This document shows positions 11,136 through 19,496 of a DNA stretch of 64,000 nucleotides, piece by piece. The stretch covers positions 10,555,426-10,619,425 of the forward strand of contig JAJEKV010000036.1 in NCBI GenBank assembly GCA_021234155.1, read 5' to 3'. The position numbers were made by a program, and so were the translations under genes. How positions within the stretch are numbered: the stretch's first letter is position 1; each line of letters opens with the position of its first letter. The notes beneath the pieces were generated by a model that had not been told where the DNA came from, made no database searches, and worked only from the letters and a program-made list of their open reading frames with translations. The DNA comes from Isoetes taiwanensis (lineage: Eukaryota; Streptophyta; Lycopodiopsida; Isoetales; Isoetaceae).

Positions 11136-11801
11136 TCAAACAAGTTACTCAACAATTCACATATCACAACAATTTAGTTGTCAAAATTTTTAACATTTCC
11201 TAATTATTGTTCGAGGTACTCTTCATTCCTTGCAACACATCCTAACAAAATTTGTGTTGCAAGTCCTCGTAGCTCGACCTCCTTGCCCTCCGGAGCGCTC
11301 TATTGGCCTGCAGGTCGACACTACGTTAGTACCATTTTAATTATTAATAAAATTTTGGTTATATGGTGACCACCCCACCTATCTACATGAATGCATGGCT
11401 AATCTCCCGGCGTAGGAAGAGGGTGAATCTTCCATTATGGCCGTGGAGACAGCGCCTATATGCCTATACGTCGCTCATGCCTACACCCTAGTTGCCCAGC
11501 GTGGAGGATAGGTCCTTCCCGTATAAGGGGCGTGAAGGCCAGATTCCTCCTATCAAAGTATATATGGGGCTAGAGGTGCTTTTCCTATCAATCCTTTCTC
11601 TCGAGGTCGTCTACTTCCGTGGGACAGAAGTAGACTTTCTAATCTACCTTCCACTCGTCCAAGCGGAAACGCGGTCATGCCTACATTGACATTATACCAC
11701 GCCCTAGAGATCACCGTAGTGGTCTCATCATCGGTAACAACGCATGCGACCCATACCTAGCATAAGTGGCATGCGTAGATTAATCTAAATTACACATAGA
11801 A
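11136..11801. other. Non-coding stretch between the two gypsy elements
   Basis: No convincing gene is present. The sequence follows the chromodomain stop codon of element 2 on the minus strand and could be its 3' untranslated region, but I find no copy of the element-2 LTR here. GGTGGGGTGG (minus strand, near 11370) is a possible polypurine stretch without an LTR next to it. The short AT repeats near 11770-11810 contain two copies of attaatcta. Confidence 0.4.
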
Positions 11802-13200
11802 TTAATCTACACAAATCGACATGCCTGAGCCGATTTCTTCAGAGATGACCTTGCCGTCCCATTGCTCCATGAACTGTGGGTACTTCTTTACCAAATCTTT
11901 CTTAAGTACCCATGTCGCGTCTTCCACTGGCAAGTGTTTCCACTTGACCAAGTATTGGAGGAACTCCGACCTCCTTGTTTTCTTGAAAGCTTTATCAAGA
12001 ATTAATTCTGGAACTATTTCCAGCTGCTCCTCCGTCATTTCCAACAACGTTGGAGTGTCCAAGACTTCGTCCGGATTTGGAGTGTGCTTCTTCAACAAAC
12101 TCACGTGGAAGACCTTATGAATCTTTAGGTGTGCTGGCAAGTCTAACCTGTAGGATTGATTACCTACTCTCTTGACTATTCTAAAAGGTCTAGCCCACCT
12201 TGGAGCAAGCTTCTTACAATTTCCGATGCGGAGCTTTGCCTGCTTCACTTTGATCTTGAGCCACACATTGTCGCCAACTTCGAATTCCCTGACTGTTCGA
12301 TGTTTGTCGGCGATGCTCTTCTATCGACTCCTTGCTGCTAGGAGATATCCTCGGACTTCTTCCACGAGCTGCTGCATGTCGGCCAACATCTGCTGCGAAA
12401 CTTCTTTTGACACGGGGTTGTGCCAAGTGTCTGGAGTTAGGCATTGATAGCCGTAATTGATCATAAACGGCGACATTTGGGATGATTCCTGCTTGGTGCT
12501 ATTGTATGCAAACTCCACCAAGTGAATAAATTCTTCCCACATGCCTTGCTTATTCCAGACATAGTTTCGTAGCATGTCCTCCAAAATCCTGTTGGTCCGC
12601 TCCGTTTGGCCATCCGTCTGAGGATGATACGCCGTGCTCATGGATAGCTTCGTCTGAATTGTCGCAAAGAGGTCTTGCCAAAAGGCACTCATAAACTTCG
12701 GATCCCTGTCGGAGATAATCTTCCTTGGCATGCCATGAAGCCTGAAGATCTCTTTGGTGAAAAGCTTCGCTGTATCCATAGCCGTATCTGTGGTCCTGCA
12801 AGGCACAAAATGTGCCATCTTCGACAGCTTGTCGACCACTACCATCAAGGCATCCTTCCCTCTTACTGTCCTTGGAAGCCCTGTGATGAAATCCATGCTG
12901 ATCACCTCCCACTTAGCGTTTGGCACCGCTAATGGTTCCAATGCCCCTGGAATTCGAAGCTGTTCCGCCTTTGTCTGCTGACATAGCTGACATTCCTTGA
13001 TGTAGCGAGCTACCTGCTTCTTCATTCCTGGCCAATAATAGCTGCTGCGCACTTTGAAATATGTTTTCATGAATCCCACATGGCCAGCTATTGGGCTGTT
13101 GTGCGTGTCATGGAGGATCAATTTCCTTACACCTGATGATTCGGGCACGCACAACTTGTTCTTATGGTATAACAGGTTACCTTCCTTCTTATAATGTTTA
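11802..13200 (-). pseudogene. Integrase with C-terminal chromodomain (element 2), one stop
   Basis: The frame carries an HHCC zinc-binding domain (HDTHNSPIAGH ... CQLC), the DDE core (SMDFITGLP, ISDRDPKFMS, DGQTERTNR), the GPF-like linker (ARPFRIVKRVGNQSYRLDLP) and a chromodomain (FLQYLVKWKHLPVEDATW). All three catalytic acidic residues are present. One in-frame TAG at 12321-12323 splits the gene between core and C-terminus. The upstream junction with the Gag-RNase H ORF is also frameshifted near 13200. Chromodomains of this class bind or associate with histone H3 marks and direct insertion to heterochromatin in other chromoviruses. Here the aromatic-cage positions other than the first Trp are not obvious, so methyl-lysine binding is uncertain. 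Confidence 0.85.
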
Positions 13201-15178
13201 AAGGCTTCCCGCTCTTTATCTGTTCTAGCCTCCCTAGAGATACTTCCCTGAATTCCACATCCGTTGGCAAGGACTCTTCGATCTTCTTACCAAAGTCGCT
13301 GGAGAGTGTCGAAATTGCATTGCAATGCACTCTAGTTGTCAGGGGATGCCTTGAAAGTGCATCTGCTACCACATTGAGCTTCCCTGGCTTGTAGACTATA
13401 TCAAAGTCATACTCTTCAAGGAACTCCATCCACCTTCTCTGCCTCAGGTTGAGGTGTGGTTGCGTGAATACATACTGGAGGCTCTGATGATCTGTATCCA
13501 ATTGGAACTTTCTTCCCAAAAGGTAATGCCTCCAAATTCTTAATGCCCTGACAACCGCAAGCAATTCCTGATCATGCGTGGGGTAGCGCGTTTCGGCGTC
13601 GTTCGTCTTCCTGGAATCGTACGCTACCACACGCTCTTCTTGCATGAGCACTGCGCCTGTAGCTATCTTACTCGCATCTGTTGCTACAAGCTTGTCTTTC
13701 TCTGGGTCTGGCAGGGTTAGGACTGGGGCGGTTGTTAAAGCTTCCTTCAACAATTCAAACCCTGCTTGAGCTTTCTTGTGCCAATGCTCTGTGTCTATTG
13801 CGGCAAAGATATGACACTCACCCTGGATGTAGTCGCGGGCTGCCTCGCCGTCGTCGTCAGACAGAATGTCCCAATCTCCCAACTCCGCTAGCGCCGCAGT
13901 CATGACGTAGGGGCAGTTTGCTGTCCTATGGCCTGGCTGGAAGCACCTGAAGCAAAGCTGCTTTTCTATGCACTCCTGTCTCTTTTCCTTGGGCATAGCC
14001 TGCAAAAAGGATCGCACTGCTTTGGAGTAGTTTGACCCCTCCTGCTTGTCCTTGAAGGACACCTGCTTTTTCTCCTGCTGCTTCCCCTGATTGCCACCAT
14101 AAGGGGCTCTAGCTGGACCTGGGCTGGCTGCCCTAGGGCTATAACTCCCTGTTGCCTTGCCTTTGTCCTGATAGTACTGCTGCCTCTGCCCACTATTCTG
14201 AGGCCCTGTTCCTTGCAAACTTATTGCCTTGGACTCTGCTTCGGATACTGTCTTAGGGTTTATTGCCCTTACAAGCTTTCGGATCTCATCATTCAGCCCC
14301 TCAATATAGCTTTCCACTGCATGCTTTTCGCCCAACTTTGGCACATAAAGCCTTAGCCTCATGAATTCCTCTGTATATTTCTGGACTGATTTGTTGCCTT
14401 GCTGCAACCTGTAGAACTGCTGCATCATGCTGGACTTGTGCTCTCTCGGAACGTAGTGGCGCTTGAAGGCTTTAGCAAACTTCTTGAACCTGCAAGCATC
14501 CCTGCTCAAGCCATGGGCCTTTGCATACCCCTTCCACCATATGCGTGCTGCTCCTTTCAGGTTGGCTGTTGCCACCCTGCCTTTATCCTTGTCCTTCATT
14601 CCATAAGCGTTGCCATATTCACTCATCTCATCGAGCCAAGCCTCTGCCTCCATGCCTGACCTGTTCTCGCCTAAGAATTGCTCGAGCTTCCTGGCCTTCC
14701 AAACATTTCCCAAGGCAGAGTCTACCTTCTTCTGGTAATCAGAGGTTCTTGTGTCCCTTTGTCGTCCATCTGGGGTGTCCCTCTGCCTTCCATCTGCAGT
14801 ATTCCTCTGCCTTCCATCTGTTCGGTCCTGGGCCTGTTCTTCCTCTTCCTCGGAGTCGGAGTCCGAATCGGAGCTTGAGTCGGAGGATTCCGAGCTGGAG
14901 GACCTCCTTCTCTTGCTCCTCCTCTTGTCCCTTCCTGTTTTTCGAGCTGATGCTTGAGGCAACTGAGCGTTGCCCACCGAACCCGCTCCTGCTTGTGCGG
15001 CTAGCAAAGCCTTTATCTGCTCAAGGTCCGTCCTCATCTGTGATATTTCCTCTTCTGGGGTCATGGGTCCAAATTCCTCAAACAGGTTCCTTGCCGGAGG
15101 TGGCCTGGGCGGACTCTGTTCTTCCCTGAGGTCTTGGCGTTGTCGTTCCCCTGAGCCTAGGCCTCTAACTGCATACAC
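13127..15178 (-). CDS. Gag-RNase H fusion lacking protease and RT (element 2)
   Basis: The 683-codon open frame starts with an Arg/Ser/acidic region (near residues 88-118) and three DGRQRxT repeats (121-143). A gypsy Gag capsid domain follows (about 175-310, with WWKGYAKAHG), then a zinc knuckle with C409, C412, H417 and C422. From about residue 460 it passes directly into gypsy RNase H, with acidic residues near D501, E538, D563 and D606 and the ending NVVADALSRH. Protease and RT, normally about 1.2-1.5 kb, are missing with the frame preserved. The first codon of the open frame is GTG. An in-frame ATG follows at residue 39, so the true start is unclear. The end shifts frame into integrase. 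It may still supply a particle protein, but cannot reverse-transcribe. Confidence 0.8.
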   Translation of the reverse strand: MYAVRGLGSGERQRQDLREEQSPPRPPPARNLFEEFGPMTPEEEISQMRTDLEQIKALLAAQAGAGSVGNAQLPQASARKTGRDKRRSKRRRSSSSESSDSSSDSDSDSEEEEEQAQDRTDGRQRNTADGRQRDTPDGRQRDTRTSDYQKKVDSALGNVWKARKLEQFLGENRSGMEAEAWLDEMSEYGNAYGMKDKDKGRVATANLKGAARIWWKGYAKAHGLSRDACRFKKFAKAFKRHYVPREHKSSMMQQFYRLQQGNKSVQKYTEEFMRLRLYVPKLGEKHAVESYIEGLNDEIRKLVRAINPKTVSEAESKAISLQGTGPQNSGQRQQYYQDKGKATGSYSPRAASPGPARAPYGGNQGKQQEKKQVSFKDKQEGSNYSKAVRSFLQAMPKEKRQECIEKQLCFRCFQPGHRTANCPYVMTAALAELGDWDILSDDDGEAARDYIQGECHIFAAIDTEHWHKKAQAGFELLKEALTTAPVLTLPDPEKDKLVATDASKIATGAVLMQEERVVAYDSRKTNDAETRYPTHDQELLAVVRALRIWRHYLLGRKFQLDTDHQSLQYVFTQPHLNLRQRRWMEFLEEYDFDIVYKPGKLNVVADALSRHPLTTRVHCNAISTLSSDFGKKIEESLPTDVEFREVSLGRLEQIKSGKPLNIIRRKVTCYTIRTSCACPNHQV

Positions 15179-15350
15179 AAGTGATTCATGGCTATGTGGT
15201 TAGTTTTACTTGTTCTCTTGCATTATAAGTGGTTTGTTGGCATAGTTGTGGGACAAAATACATCAACAAAACATTTAAAGTGTAAAAGAAATTATATTCA
15301 TATATTATATAATATTTTAGTACAAAAAGTCTCCGGGATCAAGAGTCTAA

Positions 15351-16869
15351 CTAATCTTGAAATCGCCGGTAAGATGGGTTGTCCTCAAGGAACTTCTTAA
15401 CTTGGGTCGTTCCTACCGAATGACCCAAGTTCCTGAAGGCGCTTGCTGACGAGCCGCCCTGCAAGGCTCTCGCCAACTCTTCCACTCTGCGGTCGGATGT
15501 GAGGGCCGCTGCCACCGCTAATCTCGCCTGACGTCGATGAGGTATGGCGAAGTCGAAGAGGTCAAGTGCCATTGCTCTCTTGACTAGGACAGCATAGTCG
15601 ATATTTGCCGCTATTCGAGCATGCCTGCCGAAGCCTGAGAGTGCAATAAGCATGAACACTCCTTCTTCACCCCGGGGGCTGAACTTGCGGTGTACTACTG
15701 CTATTCTTCCATCCAGCAGCAGGGGCAGGTAGTACCTTAGGGACCTGTCATTGTGTGTCACTGAAGCTTCTCCGCTTGTTTGGCCTCCCGCTCTATGTCG
15801 TCCCGCGTAGTCATCGACCTCTATCTCAGTCAGCTCCCGGTAGTCTTCAATTGTGGAGTCGACTCGCCTGAGGTCGATCCCTGCTCCTCTTGCTGGAGGT
15901 GGTGTCGAGGGACTCGGCATCAGGATGCTGGTGGTCTTGCCTCTGATCCCCATCCGTTCCTGAATGGCGAGGAACTCTTCTTCGGATGGCTCCGGTCTCC
16001 ATAACCTGTCTTATGCTGCTGTAGGCCTGGATATCAGAAGTCGACTCCCCTGCGTAGGTGTCGGCTTCTCGCACTTGAAGAGGAAAGTCCGAGACTCCCC
16101 AGACGATGAAGTCGTCCAAGTCGGACTGCCGTAGTTGGTGGAGCAGTTCATCCAATCGGAGCTCCCTCTCCCTGCATTCGGGGAGGTTCTGTATGTCGCT
16201 GAGGAGTAGATACTCCTCTCCGTTGATGATGATAGGGGCTAGGCTTGTGATGCCTAGCCCAAGTGGGGGAGCAACTCTGATGGTCTGCCGGCTCTGTTCG
16301 AAGTTGACCAGCTCCTCTTCTGCTTGTCGTCGTTCCTCCTCTGAGTCTAGCTCGGCGTACCCTTCGTAGTCCGATTCTTCTTCTTCTTCTCTTCCTTCTT
16401 GCTCTTGCTGGTACTACAAAAGCATCTGTTCTTCGGCTTGGACTGCTATGGGGTCCACCTCCATCGGAGGGATAGAGGTTGCCCCCATTGGGTTTTCGGC
16501 ACGGTGGGATAGGAAAATAGCTAGGGCGGCGGTGTAGGAGAAATACTTGGTCCTGTTAGCTGTTAGGACCATGTAGTCTGGTAGCCTCTGCGCCTTGTTA
16601 GTCAAGTACTTGGCGATGTTGGGGACATCACCCAAGGCTGCTTGAAGGGATGGGCGGGGAACAAAGTAGCCTATGCAAGGGGGAACCTGGACGAGGGAGG
16701 GTCCTACCCTAGCTTGGAACTCTGCTAAGACTTGTCTATATGCTGGGGTTGCATTCAGCGTGGCTTGGATATCTATTTCTCTCCCAAAGACTCGGAAGAT
16801 GTCATTGACATCCGCCTCGGCAGCATGGGCACTGGCGCTGTACCATCGCCTGAAGTCAGCAGTGGCCAT
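15351..16869 (-). pseudogene. Accessory protein 2 of element 2, unrecognised, broken
   Basis: The ATG at 16869 opens a frame of 151 codons ending at a TAG (16414-16416). The same frame continues as acidic, Glu-rich, then mixed sequence to about 15985, where a one-base shift moves coding into the next frame to a stop at 15351. The whole would be about 505 residues. The N-terminal part is helical (DFRRWYSASAHAAEADVND), followed by an acidic stretch with EEEEESDYEGY and a C-terminal helical, Arg/Ala-rich part. No known domain is recognised. Its leader and TATA region are homologous to those of the H3-like gene, so the two were probably expressed together. The broken state suggests this copy is inactive. 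Confidence 0.65.
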
Positions 16870-16982
16870 TGATCTAGCGAAGAAGGGAGTATCAAACGGA
16901 TGCAGAAGCGCCTCAGGGAGCTGGAAGATTGCCTTGGCAGTGGAGAGCAGACTTGTAGGGTGCTAATTGAGAAATGGGGGAC

Positions 16983-16992
16983 CTATTTATAG
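16983..16992 (-). promoter_or_regulatory. TATA box of accessory gene 2
   Basis: Minus-strand CTATAAATAG lies 114 bases upstream of the ATG. The leader that follows shares AGTCTGCTCTCC and TGCCAAGGC with the leader of the H3-like gene, so the two promoters descend from one sequence. Confidence 0.7.
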
Positions 16993-17180
16993 AAAAGGGG
17001 AAAACCCTAATTTTTGGATGACCTAGAATTTTCTGGAATTGGGTGATTCTAACCTATTAAGAGGTGCAATTGAGAGTTTGAAGACTACTTTTAGGGTTTG
17101 AGCATGCTAGGATGGACTAATGAACCTATTGCAACAAATTGAAGATCATTTGGATGTGGCATGGTGACAAAATGCTGAGA

Positions 17181-17249
17181 GGTCTCACACGTTGCGCCCA
17201 GACCGATAATGAGAAGTTCATTTTCTGCCCTGGCGCGACGTGTGAGACA
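17181..17249. promoter_or_regulatory. Palindrome 1 upstream of accessory gene 2
   Basis: GTCTCACACGTTGCGCC pairs with GGCGCGACGTGTGAGAC (16 of 17 bases) around a partly self-complementary centre of about 33 bases. The same module occurs four times, two before each accessory gene. Confidence 0.75.
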
Positions 17250-17379
17250 TGGGCTCTAAATGGGCTAAACTTGATCAATTTGGGTAATCTAAGGCTGTAA
17301 TTCTACTGAACTCATCGAGTTAGGCAGAATTGACCCCTTTTTGGTCGATTTGGAGCAGTTTGGGCATTTTTGGGCCATG

Positions 17380-17446
17380 GTCTCACATGTTGCGCCCCGC
17401 CCGAAAATGAGATTCTCATTTTCTGTCCTGGCGCGACGTGTGAGAC
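17380..17446. promoter_or_regulatory. Palindrome 2 upstream of accessory gene 2
   Basis: This has the same arms with one change (CACATG for CACACG) and the centre AATGAGATTCTCATT, which is itself palindromic. It lies about 199 bases from palindrome 1, nearly the spacing of the pair before the H3-like gene. Confidence 0.75.
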
Positions 17447-17589
17447 ATCGTCTCAATTTTGCTCAAAAACTCCAATTTGACCAAAACAAAAGCTAGAATT
17501 CAATATCCTAACCTGCTTAATCAAGATTGGTCACATACACAAAAATTCTTTTGTATTTAACAAAAATTTCTCATTATTTACAAAAAGGT

Positions 17590-18837
17590 TCAAGGGCGTT
17601 CTCCCTTGATGTGTCTAGCCAAGTACATATCCTGCCTCATGAGCGTGACCCTCTTCGCGTGAACTGTGCAGGCCGTGGAATCTTCAAAATGCTGCACTAT
17701 TTTCGCCTCTGCTGCCTCCTGTAGGCACAGCAGCATTTCATCGGTCACCCGCATGTCCGTGTTGTACTCCTGCATGACTTCTCGGACCAAGCGTTGAAAC
17801 GGTGCCCGTGGAATCAAGAGTCCGTAACTTCGCTGGAAGTGCCGGATTTCCTTGAGGGCTCTCTGCTCCTTCTGCTTGCTCTTGGTCCGCTTCTTTCCTG
17901 GTGCTCTGGGAGGCTTGGGCCTGGGTGGCGGCGGCTTCAGGTTCTGGTTCTTTGTCGGGCGTCCGCCTTCAATTGTTCTCACCCTGTGCTCCTGGTAGTA
18001 AGCGTTGTACGCCTCCCACTTCGCCATGTAGGCGTTGTGTTCCTTGATCTTCTTCTGATAGACCTTAACGGGGTCTATCACGTATGCTTCCCGTTGTGGT
18101 CGCGGGGCTTTAACTCTATCCCACGTCGGGAAAGGTGGGGGCTTCGGTGCCTGTCCGGGCTGCTCCTGCTCAGGTGCCACCTGCTCAGGTACCTCCTTCT
18201 CCACGGGGTTTGAAGAGCTTGCCCCCTCGGTGTTGGGGACGTAATCTTCGTCCGAGTCGTCGGTAGAAGGCGGGGTCTGCTCGCATGATGGCTCGTTGAT
18301 GACGGGGCCCATTGCTCGCTTACCGACCTTCACAACTTTCCTCTTGCCCGCCTTAATGCCTTTGGCCTTCCTCTTCTTCGGCCCGCCGGCTGTGGTTGGG
18401 TCGTCTTCCCGGCTCTTCGTCCTCGTCTCTCGTCGGCGCTCTTTGGCTTCATATTTGCTGATGAACGCCGCGAGGTCTGCTTCTTCAGCAGGGCTAAGCC
18501 TCGGCTGCCGCTGCTCCTCTCTCTCTTCCTCCTCCTGCAGACGGGCCCAAGCCTTGAGTTGCTCCTCGACGGTCGGCTGCCCTACCTGCTCCCGCTCCTC
18601 CCTGCTCCTTCTTTCCTTCTCGGCAATTTCTTCGAGGATCTGGTGCATTATGTCTGGGCCCTCGTCGTCTATGACCTCCGTCTGGTCGCTCCGATCCGAT
18701 CCTGCCTCCTCGCTGGAAGAAGATTCGCCTTGCCGGAAAAGGCGTTCTTGGAGTATCCTCTGAATGAGGGCAGGGTCGCTGGCGCTGGACGATTCGCCTC
18801 GGCGGGGCTTCCTAGCGGTCTGTTTTGTCCGGGCCAT
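17590..18837 (-). CDS. Histone H3-like protein with split tail and fold, inside a gypsy element
   Basis: Intact 415-residue ORF. The ATG at 18837 (AACATGG context) is chosen because the protein then begins MARTKQTARK, identical to the histone H3 start with K4 and K9; position 10 after the Met is Pro instead of Ser. Residues 326-415 form a full H3 fold: KEIRHFQ (alpha-N), PFQRLVREV (alpha-1), LQEAAEAKIV ... FEDS (alpha-2), VHAKRVTLM and LARHIKGER (alpha-3). The residues of the H3-H3 interface (H3 C110, H113, R116, D123, L126, I130) are all kept as C390, H393, R396, D403, L406 and I410. Between lie acidic/Ser and charged helical segments (35-145), a Lys/Arg cluster suited to nuclear import (153-174), and proline-rich parts (221-240, 301-313). 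Loop 1 has the length of H3, not the longer CENH3 loop, but LLIP and VTLMR resemble plant CENH3. Canonical H3 is 135 residues. It probably acts in chromatin; function in the element is inferred. Confidence 0.9.
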   Translation of the reverse strand: MARTKQTARKPRRGESSSASDPALIQRILQERLFRQGESSSSEEAGSDRSDQTEVIDDEGPDIMHQILEEIAEKERRSREEREQVGQPTVEEQLKAWARLQEEEEREEQRQPRLSPAEEADLAAFISKYEAKERRRETRTKSREDDPTTAGGPKKRKAKGIKAGKRKVVKVGKRAMGPVINEPSCEQTPPSTDDSDEDYVPNTEGASSSNPVEKEVPEQVAPEQEQPGQAPKPPPFPTWDRVKAPRPQREAYVIDPVKVYQKKIKEHNAYMAKWEAYNAYYQEHRVRTIEGGRPTKNQNLKPPPPRPKPPRAPGKKRTKSKQKEQRALKEIRHFQRSYGLLIPRAPFQRLVREVMQEYNTDMRVTDEMLLCLQEAAEAKIVQHFEDSTACTVHAKRVTLMRQDMYLARHIKGERP

Positions 18838-18937
18838 GTTCGACGGTTCGCCGATCCGAGCTATGCGCCAGAAGATCGCCTTGGCAAAGGAGAGCAGACT
18901 TTCTAAGCAGGGTACGCGAAAATGAGGGGGTCTGGGT

Positions 18938-18947
18938 CTATTTATAG
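18938..18947 (-). promoter_or_regulatory. TATA box of the H3-like gene
   Basis: Minus-strand CTATAAATAG is 101 bases upstream of the ATG and identical to the box of accessory gene 2. It implies the gene has its own Pol II promoter as well as, or instead of, the LTR promoter. Confidence 0.72.
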
Positions 18948-19023
18948 GGGTCGATTTTAGGTCAAATTCCCAACTACCTTTTTGGGTTGCCCTAAACATC
19001 TAAAACACCTAAATTTAAGCAAG

Positions 19024-19090
19024 GTCTCACACGTTGCGCCCAGACCGATAATGAAAAGTTCATTTTCTGTCCTGGCGCGACGTGTGAGAC
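19024..19090. promoter_or_regulatory. Palindrome 3 upstream of the H3-like gene
   Basis: The arms are GTCTCACACGTTGCGCC and GGCGCGACGTGTGAGAC, with the centre nearly identical to palindrome 1. It lies 77 bases upstream of the TATA box. Confidence 0.75.
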
Positions 19091-19224
19091 ATGGTGGGTC
19101 CCGCTATTAAATTTTATACTTTCTAGCATATAACATGTCAATTTTACTATTTCTTAGCTCAAATTTAGAATTATCAAGTTATTTTTCCGTAATTTATGAC
19201 TTTTTGGTGTGTTTCAAGCTGAAT

Positions 19225-19291
19225 GTCTCACACGTTGCGCCCAGCCCGAAAATGAGACTCTCATTATCTGTCCTGGCGCGACGTGTGAGAC
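19225..19291. promoter_or_regulatory. Palindrome 4 upstream of the H3-like gene
   Basis: It has the same arms and a centre like that of palindrome 2 (CCCGAAAATGAGA). Start-to-start spacing to palindrome 3 is 201 bases. The conserved order and spacing argue for a duplicated regulatory block. Confidence 0.75.
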
Positions 19292-19483
19292 CACCCTACT
19301 TTTTGAAGGTTGGCTCGCCAATTTTAGTCTTTTTATGTTTTCATTCATTTTAACTGTTACTAGCTTAGCATAAACTACAAAAATGAGAAAAAAAAATTCC
19401 CATTTTTCGAGGTTTAAGGATCCTATCAAGTTAGTACTACTGGGAGCATGGCCAGTGCTTTGCTCTTGGTCTCCAAGAACATT

Positions 19484-19495
19484 GCTCTGATACCA
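19484..19495 (-). other. Primer binding site of element 2 (initiator Met tRNA)
   Basis: The minus strand reads TGGTATCAGAGC, the exact complement of the 3' end of plant initiator Met tRNA, one base inside the LTR end. It identifies the 5' side of a retrotransposon transcribed leftward. Confidence 0.88.
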
Positions 19496-19496
19496 C

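Noticed and set aside
11307-11319. CCTGCAGGTCGAC resembles a cloning-vector polylinker
   Set aside because: Only 13 bases match; the flanks do not continue as vector sequence, so chance is more likely than contamination.
14521-15129. 202-codon plus-strand ORF opposite gag
   Set aside because: Antisense to the capsid and Ser/acidic region of Gag; composition is a mirror of that region.
17794-18763. Long plus-strand ORFs (139 and 155 codons) opposite the H3-like gene
   Set aside because: They are antisense shadows of a GC-rich coding strand; no domain, and the minus-strand histone fold is unambiguous.
17590-18837. H3-like ORF as an ordinary host histone gene unrelated to the element
   Set aside because: The large linker, position between primer site and gag on the same strand, and promoter shared with accessory gene 2 fit an element gene better, though capture by a single copy remains possible.
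18838-18999. Upstream in-frame start extending the H3-like protein by 54 residues
   Set aside because: It would begin before the TATA-predicted transcript start and place a leader before the exact H3 N-terminus; ATG 18837 has better context.
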